Shown here one piece after another: positions 25,063 through 34,076 of a stretch of DNA of 64,000 nucleotides. Source of the DNA: Ruminococcus sp. (GTDB lineage: Bacteria; Bacillota; Clostridia; Oscillospirales; Ruminococcaceae). Location of the stretch: positions 1-64,000 of the forward strand of contig JAGCWY010000119.1 of NCBI GenBank assembly GCA_017961625.1, in the 5' to 3' direction. The notes under the pieces are model-generated. The model was not told where the DNA came from. It ran no database searches and saw nothing but the letters and a program-made list of their open reading frames with translations. The position numbers were made by a program, and so were the translations under genes. The first letter of the stretch is position 1; the number at the start of each line of letters is the position of its first letter.

Positions 25063-25104
25063 ACGATATTTTGTCTTTAAATTATCAAAGTGCTGAAATA
25101 TCGT
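25063..25104. repeat. Inverted repeat in fabD/fabH region
   Basis: Perfect 9-bp arms ACGATATTT (25063-25071) and AAATATCGT (25096-25104) separated by 24 bases. It lies upstream of the fabH -10-like element. A pair of half-sites for a dimeric regulator is possible. Confidence 0.5.
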
Positions 25105-25144
25105 TGCAAAAAAACTCAAAATGATTTACAATATAATATGTGTG

Positions 25145-25186
25145 GTATCATGCCTTAAGGGCAGTATTTCTGCCTTGAGGCGATAC
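25145..25186 (+). repeat. Hairpin in fabH leader
   Basis: Outer arms GTATC / GATAC enclose imperfect GCCTTAAGGGCAG / CTGCCTTGAGGC pairing around TATTT. It lies between the -10-like element (25132-25137) and fabH, so would be near the 5' end of the mRNA. Operator or leader structure; no U tract follows, so not a plain terminator. Confidence 0.5.
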
Positions 25187-25265
25187 TGATATTACTACTA
25201 TAACACAAAATTACGGTTTTTACAACTGTATTTTCATAATTTTATTGATTCTGAGGAGCTTTTTA

Positions 25266-26252
25266 ATGGGCATAAGCATTTTGGGAATGGGAAGGTACGT
25301 GCCGGAGCAGGTACTTACAAACGACGACTTCACCCGCTTCGTCGATACCAACGACGAGTGGATAAGCACGAGAACAGGTATAAAGGAGCGTCGTATGGCA
25401 GGCTGGGAGCCAACCTGGTATATGGGCAGGGAAGCTGCAATGAGTGCTATAAAATCAGCCGGCATAGACCCTGCGGATATAGGGCTTGTCATATCATGTA
25501 CGGCAACGTCTGATTTTCATACTCCGAGTATGTCGAGCATAATCCAGCACCAGACAGGAGCTGTCAACGCAGCCGCATTCGATATGAACGCTGCCTGTTC
25601 TGGCTTCGTATATGCGCTGGATACCGCAAGACGCTTTTTAGAAACCGACGACAACATGAAGTACGTGCTGGTAGTTGCAAATGAAGCGCTCTCGCGCTTT
25701 ATAGATTTTTCGGACAGAGCCTCATGCATACTATTCGGCGACGGAGCTGCTGCAGCAGTAGTTGAGAAGAGTGACAAGCTCTTTTCTTCGCATCTCGGCT
25801 CTGACGGAAGCGGCGCAGAGCTCCTCTGCGCTAGAGCATTGAATGTAGCTCCTGAGGTGGCTCTGAAAAACGGCTTCAAGGACCCTTTCCCGGAAATGGA
25901 GCTCCACAAGCTTCGCCAGAACGGCAAGGAGGTATACAAGTTCGCGGTACAGGCACTGCCGAGAGCCTTCGAGCTGGCGGCGGAAAAGGTCAATATAACC
26001 AAGGACGATATAGACTGGTTCGTGCCTCATCAGGCGAATATAAGGATAATAGAGACGGCTGCCAAGAAGCTGGGCGCACCTATGGAGAAGTTCATAGTTA
26101 CACTCGACCATTACGGAAATACTTCCAGCGCTTCCATACCACTTGCCCTCTGCGAGAGCATAGAAAATGGACTGATCAAGCGCGGACAGAAGCTTGCCCT
26201 TATCGGTTTCGGAGCAGGTCTTACCTACGGTGGAATAATACTGGAATACTGA
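25266..26252 (+). CDS. fabH: 3-oxoacyl-ACP synthase III
   Basis: 328 residues. It starts fatty acid synthesis by condensing acyl-CoA with malonyl-ACP. Catalytic Cys111 in NAACSGFVYAL, His in VPHQANIRII (about 250) and Asn in HYGNTSSASIPLAL (about 280) are present. ATG 25266 is chosen because GAGGAGC lies 7 bases before it; an earlier in-frame start (25245) has no site. First gene of the plus-strand fatty acid operon. Confidence 0.97.
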   Translation: MGISILGMGRYVPEQVLTNDDFTRFVDTNDEWISTRTGIKERRMAGWEPTWYMGREAAMSAIKSAGIDPADIGLVISCTATSDFHTPSMSSIIQHQTGAVNAAAFDMNAACSGFVYALDTARRFLETDDNMKYVLVVANEALSRFIDFSDRASCILFGDGAAAAVVEKSDKLFSSHLGSDGSGAELLCARALNVAPEVALKNGFKDPFPEMELHKLRQNGKEVYKFAVQALPRAFELAAEKVNITKDDIDWFVPHQANIRIIETAAKKLGAPMEKFIVTLDHYGNTSSASIPLALCESIENGLIKRGQKLALIGFGAGLTYGGIILEY

Positions 26253-26344
26253 TCTTCAAAGCTGTCGGCCATTAGCTTATACCGCACGTAAGAGCTCACA
26301 ACAGGCTAAGGACTAAAAGCTAAACTATAACAAGGAGAACTACT

Positions 26345-27271
26345 ATGAAAACACGCATCACTGAGCTTCTCGGCTGTGAATACCCAATAATACAGGGCGG
26401 TATGGCATGGGTGGCCGAGCATACACTCGCTTCCGCAGTATCAAATGCAGGCGGAATAGGTCTTATCGCAGGAGGTAGCGCTCCTATCGACTATCTCCGA
26501 GAGCAGATACGCTTCTGCAAGGAAAAGACAAACAAGCCTTTCGGCGTTAATATAATGCTTATGAGTCCCAATGCCGATGACCTGGCACAGCTCTGCATAG
26601 ACGAGGGCGTCAGGGTCATAACCACAGGTGCCGGTAACCCCGGAAAGTACATGGCTGCATGGAAGGAAGCAGGCATAAAGGTAATGCCGGTAGTCCCCTC
26701 TGTAGCTCTTGCAAAGAGAATGGAAAAGTCCGGAGCTGACGCTGTTATCGCTGAGGGTACGGAGTCTGGCGGACATATCGGCGAGAATACGACAATGTGT
26801 CTCGTGCCCCAGGTCGTTGATGCGGTGGAGATACCTGTCATTGCAGCAGGCGGTATCGCTGACGGAAGAGGTATGGCGGCAGCCTTCATGCTCGGTGCTG
26901 AGGGCGTGCAGATAGGCACACGCTTCCTTGCCTCGGAGGAGTGTCAGATACATCCTACTTTCAAGGATCTCGTCATAAAGGCGAAGGATACGGACAATAT
27001 AGTAACGGGACGTTATACTGGTCACCCGTGCAGGAATATAAAGACTAAATTCGCAAAGAAGCTCGCGACAGGCGAGAAGGAAGGCACACTCTCTCCCGAG
27101 GAGTTCGAGCAGCTCACAGTGGGAGCTCTCCGCAGAGCCGTGGTTGACGGCGACGTGGAAAGCGGCTCATTCCTCTGCGGAGCTATATCCGGTATGGTCA
27201 ACGACATAAAGAGCTGTGCTGAAATTGTAAAGGAAATAAACGATGGAGCGGAGAAGCTCCTGAAGCTATGA
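26345..27271 (+). CDS. fabK: Enoyl-ACP reductase FabK (FMN type)
   Basis: 308 residues, FMN-dependent enoyl-ACP reductase of the nitronate monooxygenase-like fold, replacing FabI in many Firmicutes. The catalytic region GTESGGHIGE has His144. ITELLGCEYPIIQGGMAWV opens the barrel and AAGGIADGRGMAAAFMLGAEG forms the phosphate-binding loop. AACAAGGAGAACT before ATG. A 92-base spacer after fabH contains AGCTAA-type short repeats. Confidence 0.96.
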   Translation: MKTRITELLGCEYPIIQGGMAWVAEHTLASAVSNAGGIGLIAGGSAPIDYLREQIRFCKEKTNKPFGVNIMLMSPNADDLAQLCIDEGVRVITTGAGNPGKYMAAWKEAGIKVMPVVPSVALAKRMEKSGADAVIAEGTESGGHIGENTTMCLVPQVVDAVEIPVIAAGGIADGRGMAAAFMLGAEGVQIGTRFLASEECQIHPTFKDLVIKAKDTDNIVTGRYTGHPCRNIKTKFAKKLATGEKEGTLSPEEFEQLTVGALRRAVVDGDVESGSFLCGAISGMVNDIKSCAEIVKEINDGAEKLLKL

Positions 27272-27462
27272 GATACAAGTACGTAAGGATGAAGTGCAGT
27301 ATCGGCGGCATCTATTATCACGAGACTGAGGATGGCAAGAGAAGTCCCCGTCAGGTGATAGAGGATATGGCTGCACAGGGCTACAGGTATGTTGGGAATG
27401 TACCGGTGCAGCTGGGCAGATACGGTGCTCTGACCGAATATGACATGATATTTGAATACTGA
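27268..27462 (+). CDS. DUF4177-like small protein
   Basis: 64 residues, starting in an ATGA overlap with fabK, so probably translationally coupled. Pattern MRYKYVRM..., then VIEDMAAQGYRYVGNVPV and a closing YDMIFEY, which fits the DUF4177 group (YKYV..E..LN..G.eGW.lv..). Function unknown. A hairpin (GTTACA/TGTAAC, 27467-27480) follows its stop region. Confidence 0.7.
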   Translation: MRYKYVRMKCSIGGIYYHETEDGKRSPRQVIEDMAAQGYRYVGNVPVQLGRYGALTEYDMIFEY

Positions 27463-27567
27463 GAAAGTTACATTTGTAACTGAGAAAGTGACATTCTTCA
27501 CGTTCAAAACTGCGTGAAGTCATGATAGAATTAAAGCATCAGTCCAATGAAAACGGAGGAAACAATA

Positions 27568-28308
27568 ATGGCAACAGCAATAATCACGGGCGCTTCACAG
27601 GGAATAGGCGCCTGCATCGCAAAAAGACTTGCACAGGACGGCTTTGACGTAGTAATAAATCACTATCCCAGTGACGGAGATAAGGAAAAGGCTCTCGCAG
27701 TTGCGGAGGAGTGCCGTAGCTTCGGTGTAAAGGCTGAGTGCTATGCGGCTGACGTATCGAAATTTGACCAGTGTGAAGCTATGGTGAAGCAGATAAAGGC
27801 TGATTTTGGTACTATAGATGCACTTGTGAACAACGCAGGCATCACAAAGGATAAGCTCCTTGCAAGAATGAGCGAGGAGGAGTATGACGCAGTCATCGCT
27901 GTTAACCAGAAGAGCGTGTTCAATATGACTAAGCAGGTCACCGCTGTAATGATGAAGCAGAGAAGCGGCAGGATAGTCAATGTAGCTTCCGTTGCGGGAC
28001 TGTACGGCAATCCCGGACAGATGAATTATTCCGCCTCCAAAGCTGCCATAATCGGCATGACAAAGACTACAGCCAAGGAATTCGGTTCGAGAAATATCAC
28101 CTGCAACGCTGTTGCACCGGGACTTATAAGAACTCCCATGACAGAGGTCCTTCCGGAGGAGCTTAAGGCGAAGATGATAGAGGCTGTAGCTCTCAGGAGA
28201 TACGGTGAGCCTGAGGAGATAGCATCAGTTGTATCCTTCCTCGTATCTGACAATGCTTCTTACGTTACGGGACAGGTGATAGAAATATCCGGCGGACTTT
28301 CAATGTAA
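27568..28308 (+). CDS. fabG: 3-oxoacyl-ACP reductase
   Basis: 246 residues, NADPH-dependent short-chain dehydrogenase reducing 3-oxoacyl-ACP. TGASQGIGACIAKRL cofactor loop, NNAG (about 87), catalytic Ser in NVASVAG, and YSASK with the Tyr/Lys pair are intact. Start at ATG 27568 is supported by GGAGGAAACAATA; an earlier ATG (27547) has no site. Normal length. Confidence 0.97.
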   Translation: MATAIITGASQGIGACIAKRLAQDGFDVVINHYPSDGDKEKALAVAEECRSFGVKAECYAADVSKFDQCEAMVKQIKADFGTIDALVNNAGITKDKLLARMSEEEYDAVIAVNQKSVFNMTKQVTAVMMKQRSGRIVNVASVAGLYGNPGQMNYSASKAAIIGMTKTTAKEFGSRNITCNAVAPGLIRTPMTEVLPEELKAKMIEAVALRRYGEPEEIASVVSFLVSDNASYVTGQVIEISGGLSM

Positions 28309-28385
28309 CATTATCAACAGTCGCAGTATGGGGCGAAAGCTCCGGACGCACCAAAAATCTTAATAAATAGCAGAAAGGGAAAAAT

Positions 28386-29645
28386 ATGAGCAGAAGAGTT
28401 GTTATCACGGGAATGGGAGCAGTAACTCCCCTCGGAACTGGCGTTGAAAAGTTATGGGCAGGAATAAAGGAGAATAAGTTAGGCATATCGTTTATTGATA
28501 TGTTCGATACAGAGCGCACTGGCGTGAAGATCGCGGGCGTGGTCAGAGACTTCAGCGAGGAGGAATACTACGGTGTGGCAGGCTGCTTCGACAAGAAGGA
28601 AGCAAAGCACATGGATACCTTCACAAAGTATGCGGTAGTCGCAGCACATGAGGCTCTCACTGACGCTGGTACCGACCTGAAGGATCTTGATCCTTACAGA
28701 GTAGGTGTACTTGTTGGTTCCGGAATCGGCGGTGTAGACCTAACTCTTTCGGAGTACAGCAAATACCTTGAAAAAGGTCCGAGCAGAGTATCCGCTTTCT
28801 ATATCCCCATGATGATAAGCAATATGGCTGCCGGCACTATATCCATGAAAACCGGATTCAGAGGAGCCAATTTCGATATAACCACCGCTTGTGCGTCAAG
28901 CACTCACTCCATAGGCGAAGCCTTCCGCAAGATAAAGGACGGCTACCTTGATGCCTGTCTTGCCGGCGGCACAGAGTCCACAAGAGTGGAGTTCACCTTC
29001 GGCGGATTCTCGAATATGAAGGCACTCACAAAGTCGAGCGACCTGACAAGAGCTTCCATACCCTTCGACAAGGAGCGCAGCGGCTTTGTACTTGGCGAGG
29101 GAAGCGCAGTTCTCGTGCTTGAGGAATACGAGCACGCAAAGGCAAGAGGCGCGAAGATATATGCGGAGCTGGCAGGCTACGGCGCTACCTGCGACGGATA
29201 TCATATGACATCACCCATGCCTTCCGGCGAAGCAGCCGCAAAGGGCATGGAGCTTGCAATGCAGGAAGCAGGTCTCAGACCTGAGGATATAGATTATATA
29301 AACGCACATGGCACATCGACAGGTCTCAACGACAAGTACGAGACAGCCGCTATAAAGCTCGCACTGGGCGAGAAGGACGCAAGGAGAGTAAAGATAAGCT
29401 CCACCAAGTCCATGATAGGACATCTTCTCGGCGCAGCAGGCGCTGTGGAAGCAGTGGTATGCGCGAAGTCCGTACAGGAGGGCTTTATTCACGCAACTGT
29501 GGGATATAAGGTACCCGATGAGGAGTGCGACCTCGATTACTGCGGAAGCGGCAATATTGAGCAGGAGGTCAATGCCGTCCTTTCAAATTCTCTTGGATTT
29601 GGCGGACATAACGCAACTCTTTGCTTCACAAGGGTAAAGGACTAA
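28386..29645 (+). CDS. fabF: 3-oxoacyl-ACP synthase II
   Basis: 419 residues, elongation condensing enzyme. The Cys-His-His triad is seen in TTACASSTHSIGEAF (Cys169), NAHGTSTGLNDKYE (about 309) and KSMIGHLLGAAGAVEA (about 346). RRVVITGMGAVTPLG is the usual start. AGAAAGGGAAAAAT before the ATG. In operon after fabG. Confidence 0.97.
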   Translation: MSRRVVITGMGAVTPLGTGVEKLWAGIKENKLGISFIDMFDTERTGVKIAGVVRDFSEEEYYGVAGCFDKKEAKHMDTFTKYAVVAAHEALTDAGTDLKDLDPYRVGVLVGSGIGGVDLTLSEYSKYLEKGPSRVSAFYIPMMISNMAAGTISMKTGFRGANFDITTACASSTHSIGEAFRKIKDGYLDACLAGGTESTRVEFTFGGFSNMKALTKSSDLTRASIPFDKERSGFVLGEGSAVLVLEEYEHAKARGAKIYAELAGYGATCDGYHMTSPMPSGEAAAKGMELAMQEAGLRPEDIDYINAHGTSTGLNDKYETAAIKLALGEKDARRVKISSTKSMIGHLLGAAGAVEAVVCAKSVQEGFIHATVGYKVPDEECDLDYCGSGNIEQEVNAVLSNSLGFGGHNATLCFTRVKD

Positions 29646-29657
29646 GGAGGATATTTA

Positions 29658-30122
29658 ATGGAGAAAATCTACGGTCAGATAGATCTTGAAACGATCGAGA
29701 AGCTCGCTGACATAATTAATAAAAAAGAGCTTTCAGAGCTTACTATCGCAAACGGCGAAAAAAGCATCACACTGAAGGGCAGGAAATGTATACCGCCAAT
29801 GGCAGTGCCGGCGGCTCAAGTTCAGGTTCCTGTGTCTGTAGAGAGCACCCTTTCGGCAAGCGAAGCATTAATGGCTGAGGAGGTAAGCGGAAAGGTAGTA
29901 AGATCGCCTATCGTAGGCACCTTCTACTCGGCTCCCTCACCTGACAAGCCGCCTTTTGTAAAGACTGGCGACGAGGTGAAGAAGGGCGACGTAATAATGA
30001 TAATCGAGTCCATGAAGCTGATGAACGAGATACAGTCCGAGTACGATGGAACGGTTGAGCAGATACTGGTCTCCGACGGTCAGGCTGTAGAGTTCGATCA
30101 GCCTATCATGGTCATAAAATAA
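29658..30122 (+). CDS. accB: Biotin carboxyl carrier protein of acetyl-CoA carboxylase
   Basis: 154 residues. It carries biotin between carboxylase and transferase. The biotinyl-domain ESMKLMNEI holds Lys120, preceded by a Pro/Ala/Val linker (about 45-70) and the APPSPDKPPFVKTGD-type thumb. AAGGAGGATATTTA ribosome site. The next gene begins at the last base of its stop codon (TAATG). Confidence 0.96.
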   Translation: MEKIYGQIDLETIEKLADIINKKELSELTIANGEKSITLKGRKCIPPMAVPAAQVQVPVSVESTLSASEALMAEEVSGKVVRSPIVGTFYSAPSPDKPPFVKTGDEVKKGDVIMIIESMKLMNEIQSEYDGTVEQILVSDGQAVEFDQPIMVIK

Positions 30123-30715
30123 TGGAATATAAGTACATTACGCAGGAAATCATAGAAAAGGGCAACGTTAATATCACATCTCCTGAGATGTTCGAGGAAG
30201 CAAGACGGTACAACATAGAAGCTGTCAAGAATTATAAGAAGCGCTATAGTATAAAGATCGCGTTCGGTTTATGGATAGCCGCGCAGGTGATATACGTGAT
30301 ATTCTGCGCTGTGAACAGCATGGATATGCAGAACAGCTATGACAGGGCGACAAAGACAAGTATGCCGGCATGGCGAATAGCTCTCGGAGCATTGGGAGTT
30401 GTTGCTTACCTGGGACTGATGTTCTGGTTTGCCTTCCACAACGGCAGCCGTGACAAGAAGACACTTTGCCTTGCTTCACTGCCCATAATAGGTTTTTCGC
30501 TGTACTTTGCAGGTATCCCCTTGGGTAATTACATTATAGGATATCTTTATGAGAGGTCGGAGGACTATTTCTCGAAACAGCTGGGTTATCCCTCTTTTCC
30601 GAGACTTGTAACAAATTCTGTATACAGCAGTGCGGATAATCTCAAGGACCTTTCTTATGACAGCATACGTGATAAAGCCCGAAGGGATCACCCCGACGAC
30701 GGTTCTTTTCTCTGA
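30122..30715 (+). CDS. Membrane protein inside fatty acid operon, paralogue A
   Basis: 197 residues. Starts EYKYITQEIIEKGNVNITS and has three likely membrane segments (about 41-59, 79-104 and 115-140), then a cytoplasmic tail ending RRDHPDDGSFL. No recognised family. Its neighbour at 30720 opens the same way (ELKYITQ..INITSADM), so the two are tandem paralogues. Lies between accB and fabZ, overlapping the accB stop by one base. Confidence 0.75.
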   Translation: MEYKYITQEIIEKGNVNITSPEMFEEARRYNIEAVKNYKKRYSIKIAFGLWIAAQVIYVIFCAVNSMDMQNSYDRATKTSMPAWRIALGALGVVAYLGLMFWFAFHNGSRDKKTLCLASLPIIGFSLYFAGIPLGNYIIGYLYERSEDYFSKQLGYPSFPRLVTNSVYSSADNLKDLSYDSIRDKARRDHPDDGSFL

Positions 30716-30719
30716 TATT

Positions 30720-31382
30720 ATGGAACTTAAATATATAACACAGAAAAATATAGATGAATGTCATATCAACATCACATCTGCTGATATGTATGTCGAATTC
30801 AAGGAATACAATCAGCGTATGCTGGATATGCAGAAGAGACGCCGGAGATTTCTCCGCGATTGCTGGGGACTCTGGCTGGTTAATCTGGTAGCACTGTCTG
30901 CGGGACTGATATCTGCTGTACTGATGAGCAGTAAAAGCGTAATGTTTCTGTTGTGTATCCTGCTTGCGGCAGTTTACCTGTTCTTCATGGTGAACTATAT
31001 AGGGATACGCAAGATATACAGCTGGAAGACAGGTCTTGTAATAAGTGTGACAGGTCTTGCATTAAGTTTGATACTTATACCCATGATAATTCCTTTTTTA
31101 GCTCTTGTTATTGCAAATCCCGTACTCATCCATCTGATGGAAAAGGAAGACAGCAGTATCAGGAACGAAACGGGTTATCCCCATTTTACACAGCTTGTAG
31201 GCTCGTTCAAGAGCTTTGTCAAGGACGGCGAGGTCTACGGCGTAGGGGATGGCGTTTTTTACGGAGCAGGACTACAGTCCGAAAGCGCAGAACAGGTGCC
31301 CGAAGACCCTTTTGCAAAGTACAGGATACGTCCCGAGGATGATATGGGAATGCTTGCAGATAACGATGTAAATAAGGAGTAA
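30720..31382 (+). CDS. Membrane protein inside fatty acid operon, paralogue B
   Basis: 220 residues. Start at ATG 30720 is chosen because the protein then aligns from its first residue with paralogue A (MELKYITQKNIDECHINITS against MEYKYITQEIIEKGNVNITS). Four likely membrane stretches at about 40-60, 65-85, 97-118 and 120-140, followed by a charged tail (SVQ.. GVGDGVFYGAGLQ and PFAKYRIRPEDDM). ATG five bases after the previous stop. Function unknown. FabZ follows at 31388. Confidence 0.75.
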   Translation: MELKYITQKNIDECHINITSADMYVEFKEYNQRMLDMQKRRRRFLRDCWGLWLVNLVALSAGLISAVLMSSKSVMFLLCILLAAVYLFFMVNYIGIRKIYSWKTGLVISVTGLALSLILIPMIIPFLALVIANPVLIHLMEKEDSSIRNETGYPHFTQLVGSFKSFVKDGEVYGVGDGVFYGAGLQSESAEQVPEDPFAKYRIRPEDDMGMLADNDVNKE

Positions 31383-31387
31383 TCAAA

Positions 31388-31831
31388 ATGTCTGATATAC
31401 TTATGAATAAAGAACAGATAATGGAAATAATTCCTCACCGTGACCCCTTTCTACTCATCGACGAGATAGTTGATATGGAAGTGGGAGTTAGGGTACACGC
31501 AAGGAAGTACATCAAGGAGGATGACTTCTGGTTCAAGGGACATTTTCCGGGATACCCGGTAACTCCCGGAGTTCTCATGGTGGAGATGCTTGCGCAGGCA
31601 GGAGCTGTATGTATGCTCTCAAAGCCTGAGTTCAAGGGAAAGCTTGGCCTTTTCGGAGGCATAGACAAGGCTAAGTTCCGCAGACAGGTGGTTCCCGGCG
31701 ACGTCCTTGACCTTGAGGTGGAGATGATACGTCAGCGCGGACCTGTGGGTACAGGACAGGCGCTTGCGTCCGTAGGCGGCGAAAAGGCTGTATCCTGTGA
31801 GATAACCTTTGTTATCACAGACAATAAATAA
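31388..31831 (+). CDS. fabZ: 3-hydroxyacyl-ACP dehydratase
   Basis: 147 residues, removes water from 3-hydroxyacyl-ACP. Motifs: IPHRDPFLLIDEIVD, the catalytic His in GHFPGYPVTPGVLMVEMLAQ, and FGGIDKAKFRRQVVPGD with the second catalytic Glu/Asp area. Hotdog fold, normal length. AAGGAGTAATCAAA before ATG. Confidence 0.97.
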   Translation: MSDILMNKEQIMEIIPHRDPFLLIDEIVDMEVGVRVHARKYIKEDDFWFKGHFPGYPVTPGVLMVEMLAQAGAVCMLSKPEFKGKLGLFGGIDKAKFRRQVVPGDVLDLEVEMIRQRGPVGTGQALASVGGEKAVSCEITFVITDNK

Positions 31832-31853
31832 TCCATACGGGGGATAATCGTAA

Positions 31854-33206
31854 ATGTTCAAGAAAGTACTTATCGCCAACAGAGGCGAGATAGCTGTACG
31901 AATAATAAGAGCGTGCAGAGAGCTCAGCATACGCTGTGTGGCGGTATACTCCACAGCGGACCGCAACTCTCTCCATGCGCAGATAGCTGACGAGGCGGTA
32001 TGTATAGGACCGCCTGCAACAAAGGACAGCTATCTTAATATGAATGCAATAATACAGGCGGCTATAAATACCGGCGCTGAGGCTATTCACCCCGGATTCG
32101 GTTTTCTCTCCGAGAACGCCGAGTTCGCAAAGCTATGTGAAGCAAATGGCATAGTTTTCATAGGACCTTCATACAAGTCCATAGAAATGCTCGGTGACAA
32201 GGCTGCTGCAAAGGAGACAATGGCAGCTGCCGGAGTACCTGTTATCCCTGGCTCAAATGGAGCTGTAAAGACCTTGAAGGAAGCCAAGAAGATAGCCGAA
32301 AAGGCAGGCTATCCCGTACTTGTGAAGGCTTCCGCAGGCGGCGGCGGACGTGGTATACGCCGTGTTGACAATCCTGATGAGCTTGAGGCTCAGATGACGG
32401 CGGCACAGCAGGAGGCGAAGAATTTCTTTGGCGACGATGCTGTATATATCGAGAAATTCCTTGTTGATCCCCACCATGTGGAGATACAGATAATAGCTGA
32501 TAAACACGGCAACTATATACACCTCTGCGAGCGTGACTGCTCCATGCAGCGCCGTAACCAGAAGATGTTGGAGGAGTGTCCCAGCCCTATCGTGGACGAG
32601 GAGCTCCGCAAGAAAATGGGAGCTGCTGCGGTGACAGCTGCAAAGGAGTGCGGATACTACAACGCAGGTACTATTGAGTTCCTCGTTGACGAGAAACGTG
32701 ATTTTTACTTCATGGAAATGAATACTAGGATACAGGTCGAGCATCCTATAACCGAGGAAGTAACTGGATTTGACCTTGTAAAGGCACAGATAGAGATAGC
32801 TGACGGCAAGCCTCTTGAAATAAAGCAGGAGGATGTAAAGATGCGCGGCCACGCTATCGAATGCAGGATAAATGCGGAAAATCCCGACAAGGGTTTCCGT
32901 CCCTCACCGGGCACCATCACGGCGCTGTATATGCCGGGCGGACCGGGAATAAGAATAGACGGAGCAGTATATCAGGGCTATACCATAACCCCTTACTACG
33001 ACTCCATGATTAGCAAGCTCATCGCACACGGCTCCGACCGAGAGGACGCCATAAACAAGATGAGATGGGCACTTTCAGAGTTCATCGTTGAGGGAGTGGA
33101 TACAAATATAGATTTCCAGCTCGGAATAATCAGAAATGCCGATTTCAAGGCAGGAAAGTATGATATCGGTTTCCTTGGAAGGTATATGGAAGAAAAGAAG
33201 AAATAA
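31854..33206 (+). CDS. accC: Acetyl-CoA carboxylase, biotin carboxylase subunit
   Basis: 450 residues. ATP-grasp enzyme that carboxylates biotin on AccB. Clear features: FKKVLIANRGEIAVRIIRAC, the glycine loop KASAGGGGRGIRRV, CSMQRRNQKMLEECP, and EMNTRIQVEHPITEEVTG. Length normal. Next to fabZ with a 22-base gap. Confidence 0.97.
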   Translation: MFKKVLIANRGEIAVRIIRACRELSIRCVAVYSTADRNSLHAQIADEAVCIGPPATKDSYLNMNAIIQAAINTGAEAIHPGFGFLSENAEFAKLCEANGIVFIGPSYKSIEMLGDKAAAKETMAAAGVPVIPGSNGAVKTLKEAKKIAEKAGYPVLVKASAGGGGRGIRRVDNPDELEAQMTAAQQEAKNFFGDDAVYIEKFLVDPHHVEIQIIADKHGNYIHLCERDCSMQRRNQKMLEECPSPIVDEELRKKMGAAAVTAAKECGYYNAGTIEFLVDEKRDFYFMEMNTRIQVEHPITEEVTGFDLVKAQIEIADGKPLEIKQEDVKMRGHAIECRINAENPDKGFRPSPGTITALYMPGGPGIRIDGAVYQGYTITPYYDSMISKLIAHGSDREDAINKMRWALSEFIVEGVDTNIDFQLGIIRNADFKAGKYDIGFLGRYMEEKKK

Positions 33207-33228
33207 AACGGGAATGCGGTGACAAGAA

Positions 33229-34074
33229 TTGTTTGAGGATTTTTTTAACGTTGTAAAGAAGCGCTGGGGAGAGGGCGAAGAGGAATACAAGCCCCCAATG
33301 TTCAAATGTCCGCGCTGTCAGGGCACAAGTCCGTTGTCCAAATATGAGGAGCTCAGGAGAGTATGTCCCAAGTGCAACTATCACGGCAGACTTTCTTCCA
33401 CGGAGCGTATCGCTATAACTGTTGACAAGGACAGCTTCAGGGAGTTCAATGGGAAAATGAGGGGAGCAGACCCGCTTGATTTCCCGGACTATGCCGAAAA
33501 GCAGGCTGAACTCCGGGCAAGTACCGGTCTCAACGAAGCAGTTATAACGGGTACGGCTTCTATAAAAGGCTCACCCGTAGTGATAGGAGTAATGGATTCC
33601 CGTTTCATGATGGGAAGCATGGGAAGCGTCGTAGGGGAGAAGATAACAAGGGCTTTTGAGTATGCGACGGAGCACAGTCTCCCTGTTATAATGTTCACGG
33701 CTTCCGGCGGAGCCCGTATGCAGGAGGGTATAGTATCCCTTATGCAGATGGCAAAGACATCCGGCGCAGTAAAGCTCCACAGCGAGGCAGGCGGGCTTTA
33801 TATATCCGTAATGACAGACCCTACCACAGGCGGCGTTACTGCCAGCTTTGCGTCTCTGGGAGATATAATCATAGCAGAGCCAAAGGTACTTATCGGCTTT
33901 GCAGGCAGAAGAGTCATCGAGGGAACTATCAAGCAGAGACTTCCCGAGGACTTCCAGCTTGCCGAGTTCATGTATGAAAAAGGTTTTGTGGATATGATAG
34001 TTGAGCGCAGGAAGCTCAGAAGCGTGCTCTCACACCTTCTGAAGCTTCACGGATACGACGCTAAGGAGGTATGA
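33229..34074 (+). CDS. accD: Acetyl-CoA carboxylase, carboxyltransferase beta subunit
   Basis: 281 residues, starting with TTG (33229-33231). An N-terminal zinc ribbon CPRCQGTSPLSKYEELRRVC then PKCNYH (C-x2-C .. C-x2-C) at about 23-47 is characteristic of AccD. The crotonase fold shows MQEGIVSLMQMAKTSGAV and FAGRRVIEGTIKQRLP. Forms the carboxyltransferase with AccA, whose ATG follows within the accD stop region. Confidence 0.95.
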   Translation: MFEDFFNVVKKRWGEGEEEYKPPMFKCPRCQGTSPLSKYEELRRVCPKCNYHGRLSSTERIAITVDKDSFREFNGKMRGADPLDFPDYAEKQAELRASTGLNEAVITGTASIKGSPVVIGVMDSRFMMGSMGSVVGEKITRAFEYATEHSLPVIMFTASGGARMQEGIVSLMQMAKTSGAVKLHSEAGGLYISVMTDPTTGGVTASFASLGDIIIAEPKVLIGFAGRRVIEGTIKQRLPEDFQLAEFMYEKGFVDMIVERRKLRSVLSHLLKLHGYDAKEV

Positions 34075-34076
34075 GC

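Larger units (their letters stand above)
24979..25265. promoter_or_regulatory. Divergent fabD/fabH intergenic region
   Basis: 287 bases shared by the two fatty acid transcription units. A -10-like TATAAT is at 25132-25137 (plus). Two symmetric elements stand out: an inverted repeat ACGATATTT / AAATATCGT (25063-25071 and 25096-25104) and a hairpin at 25145-25186. No FapR or FabT consensus was recognised with confidence. Joint regulation of both operons is an inference from the layout. Confidence 0.6.
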
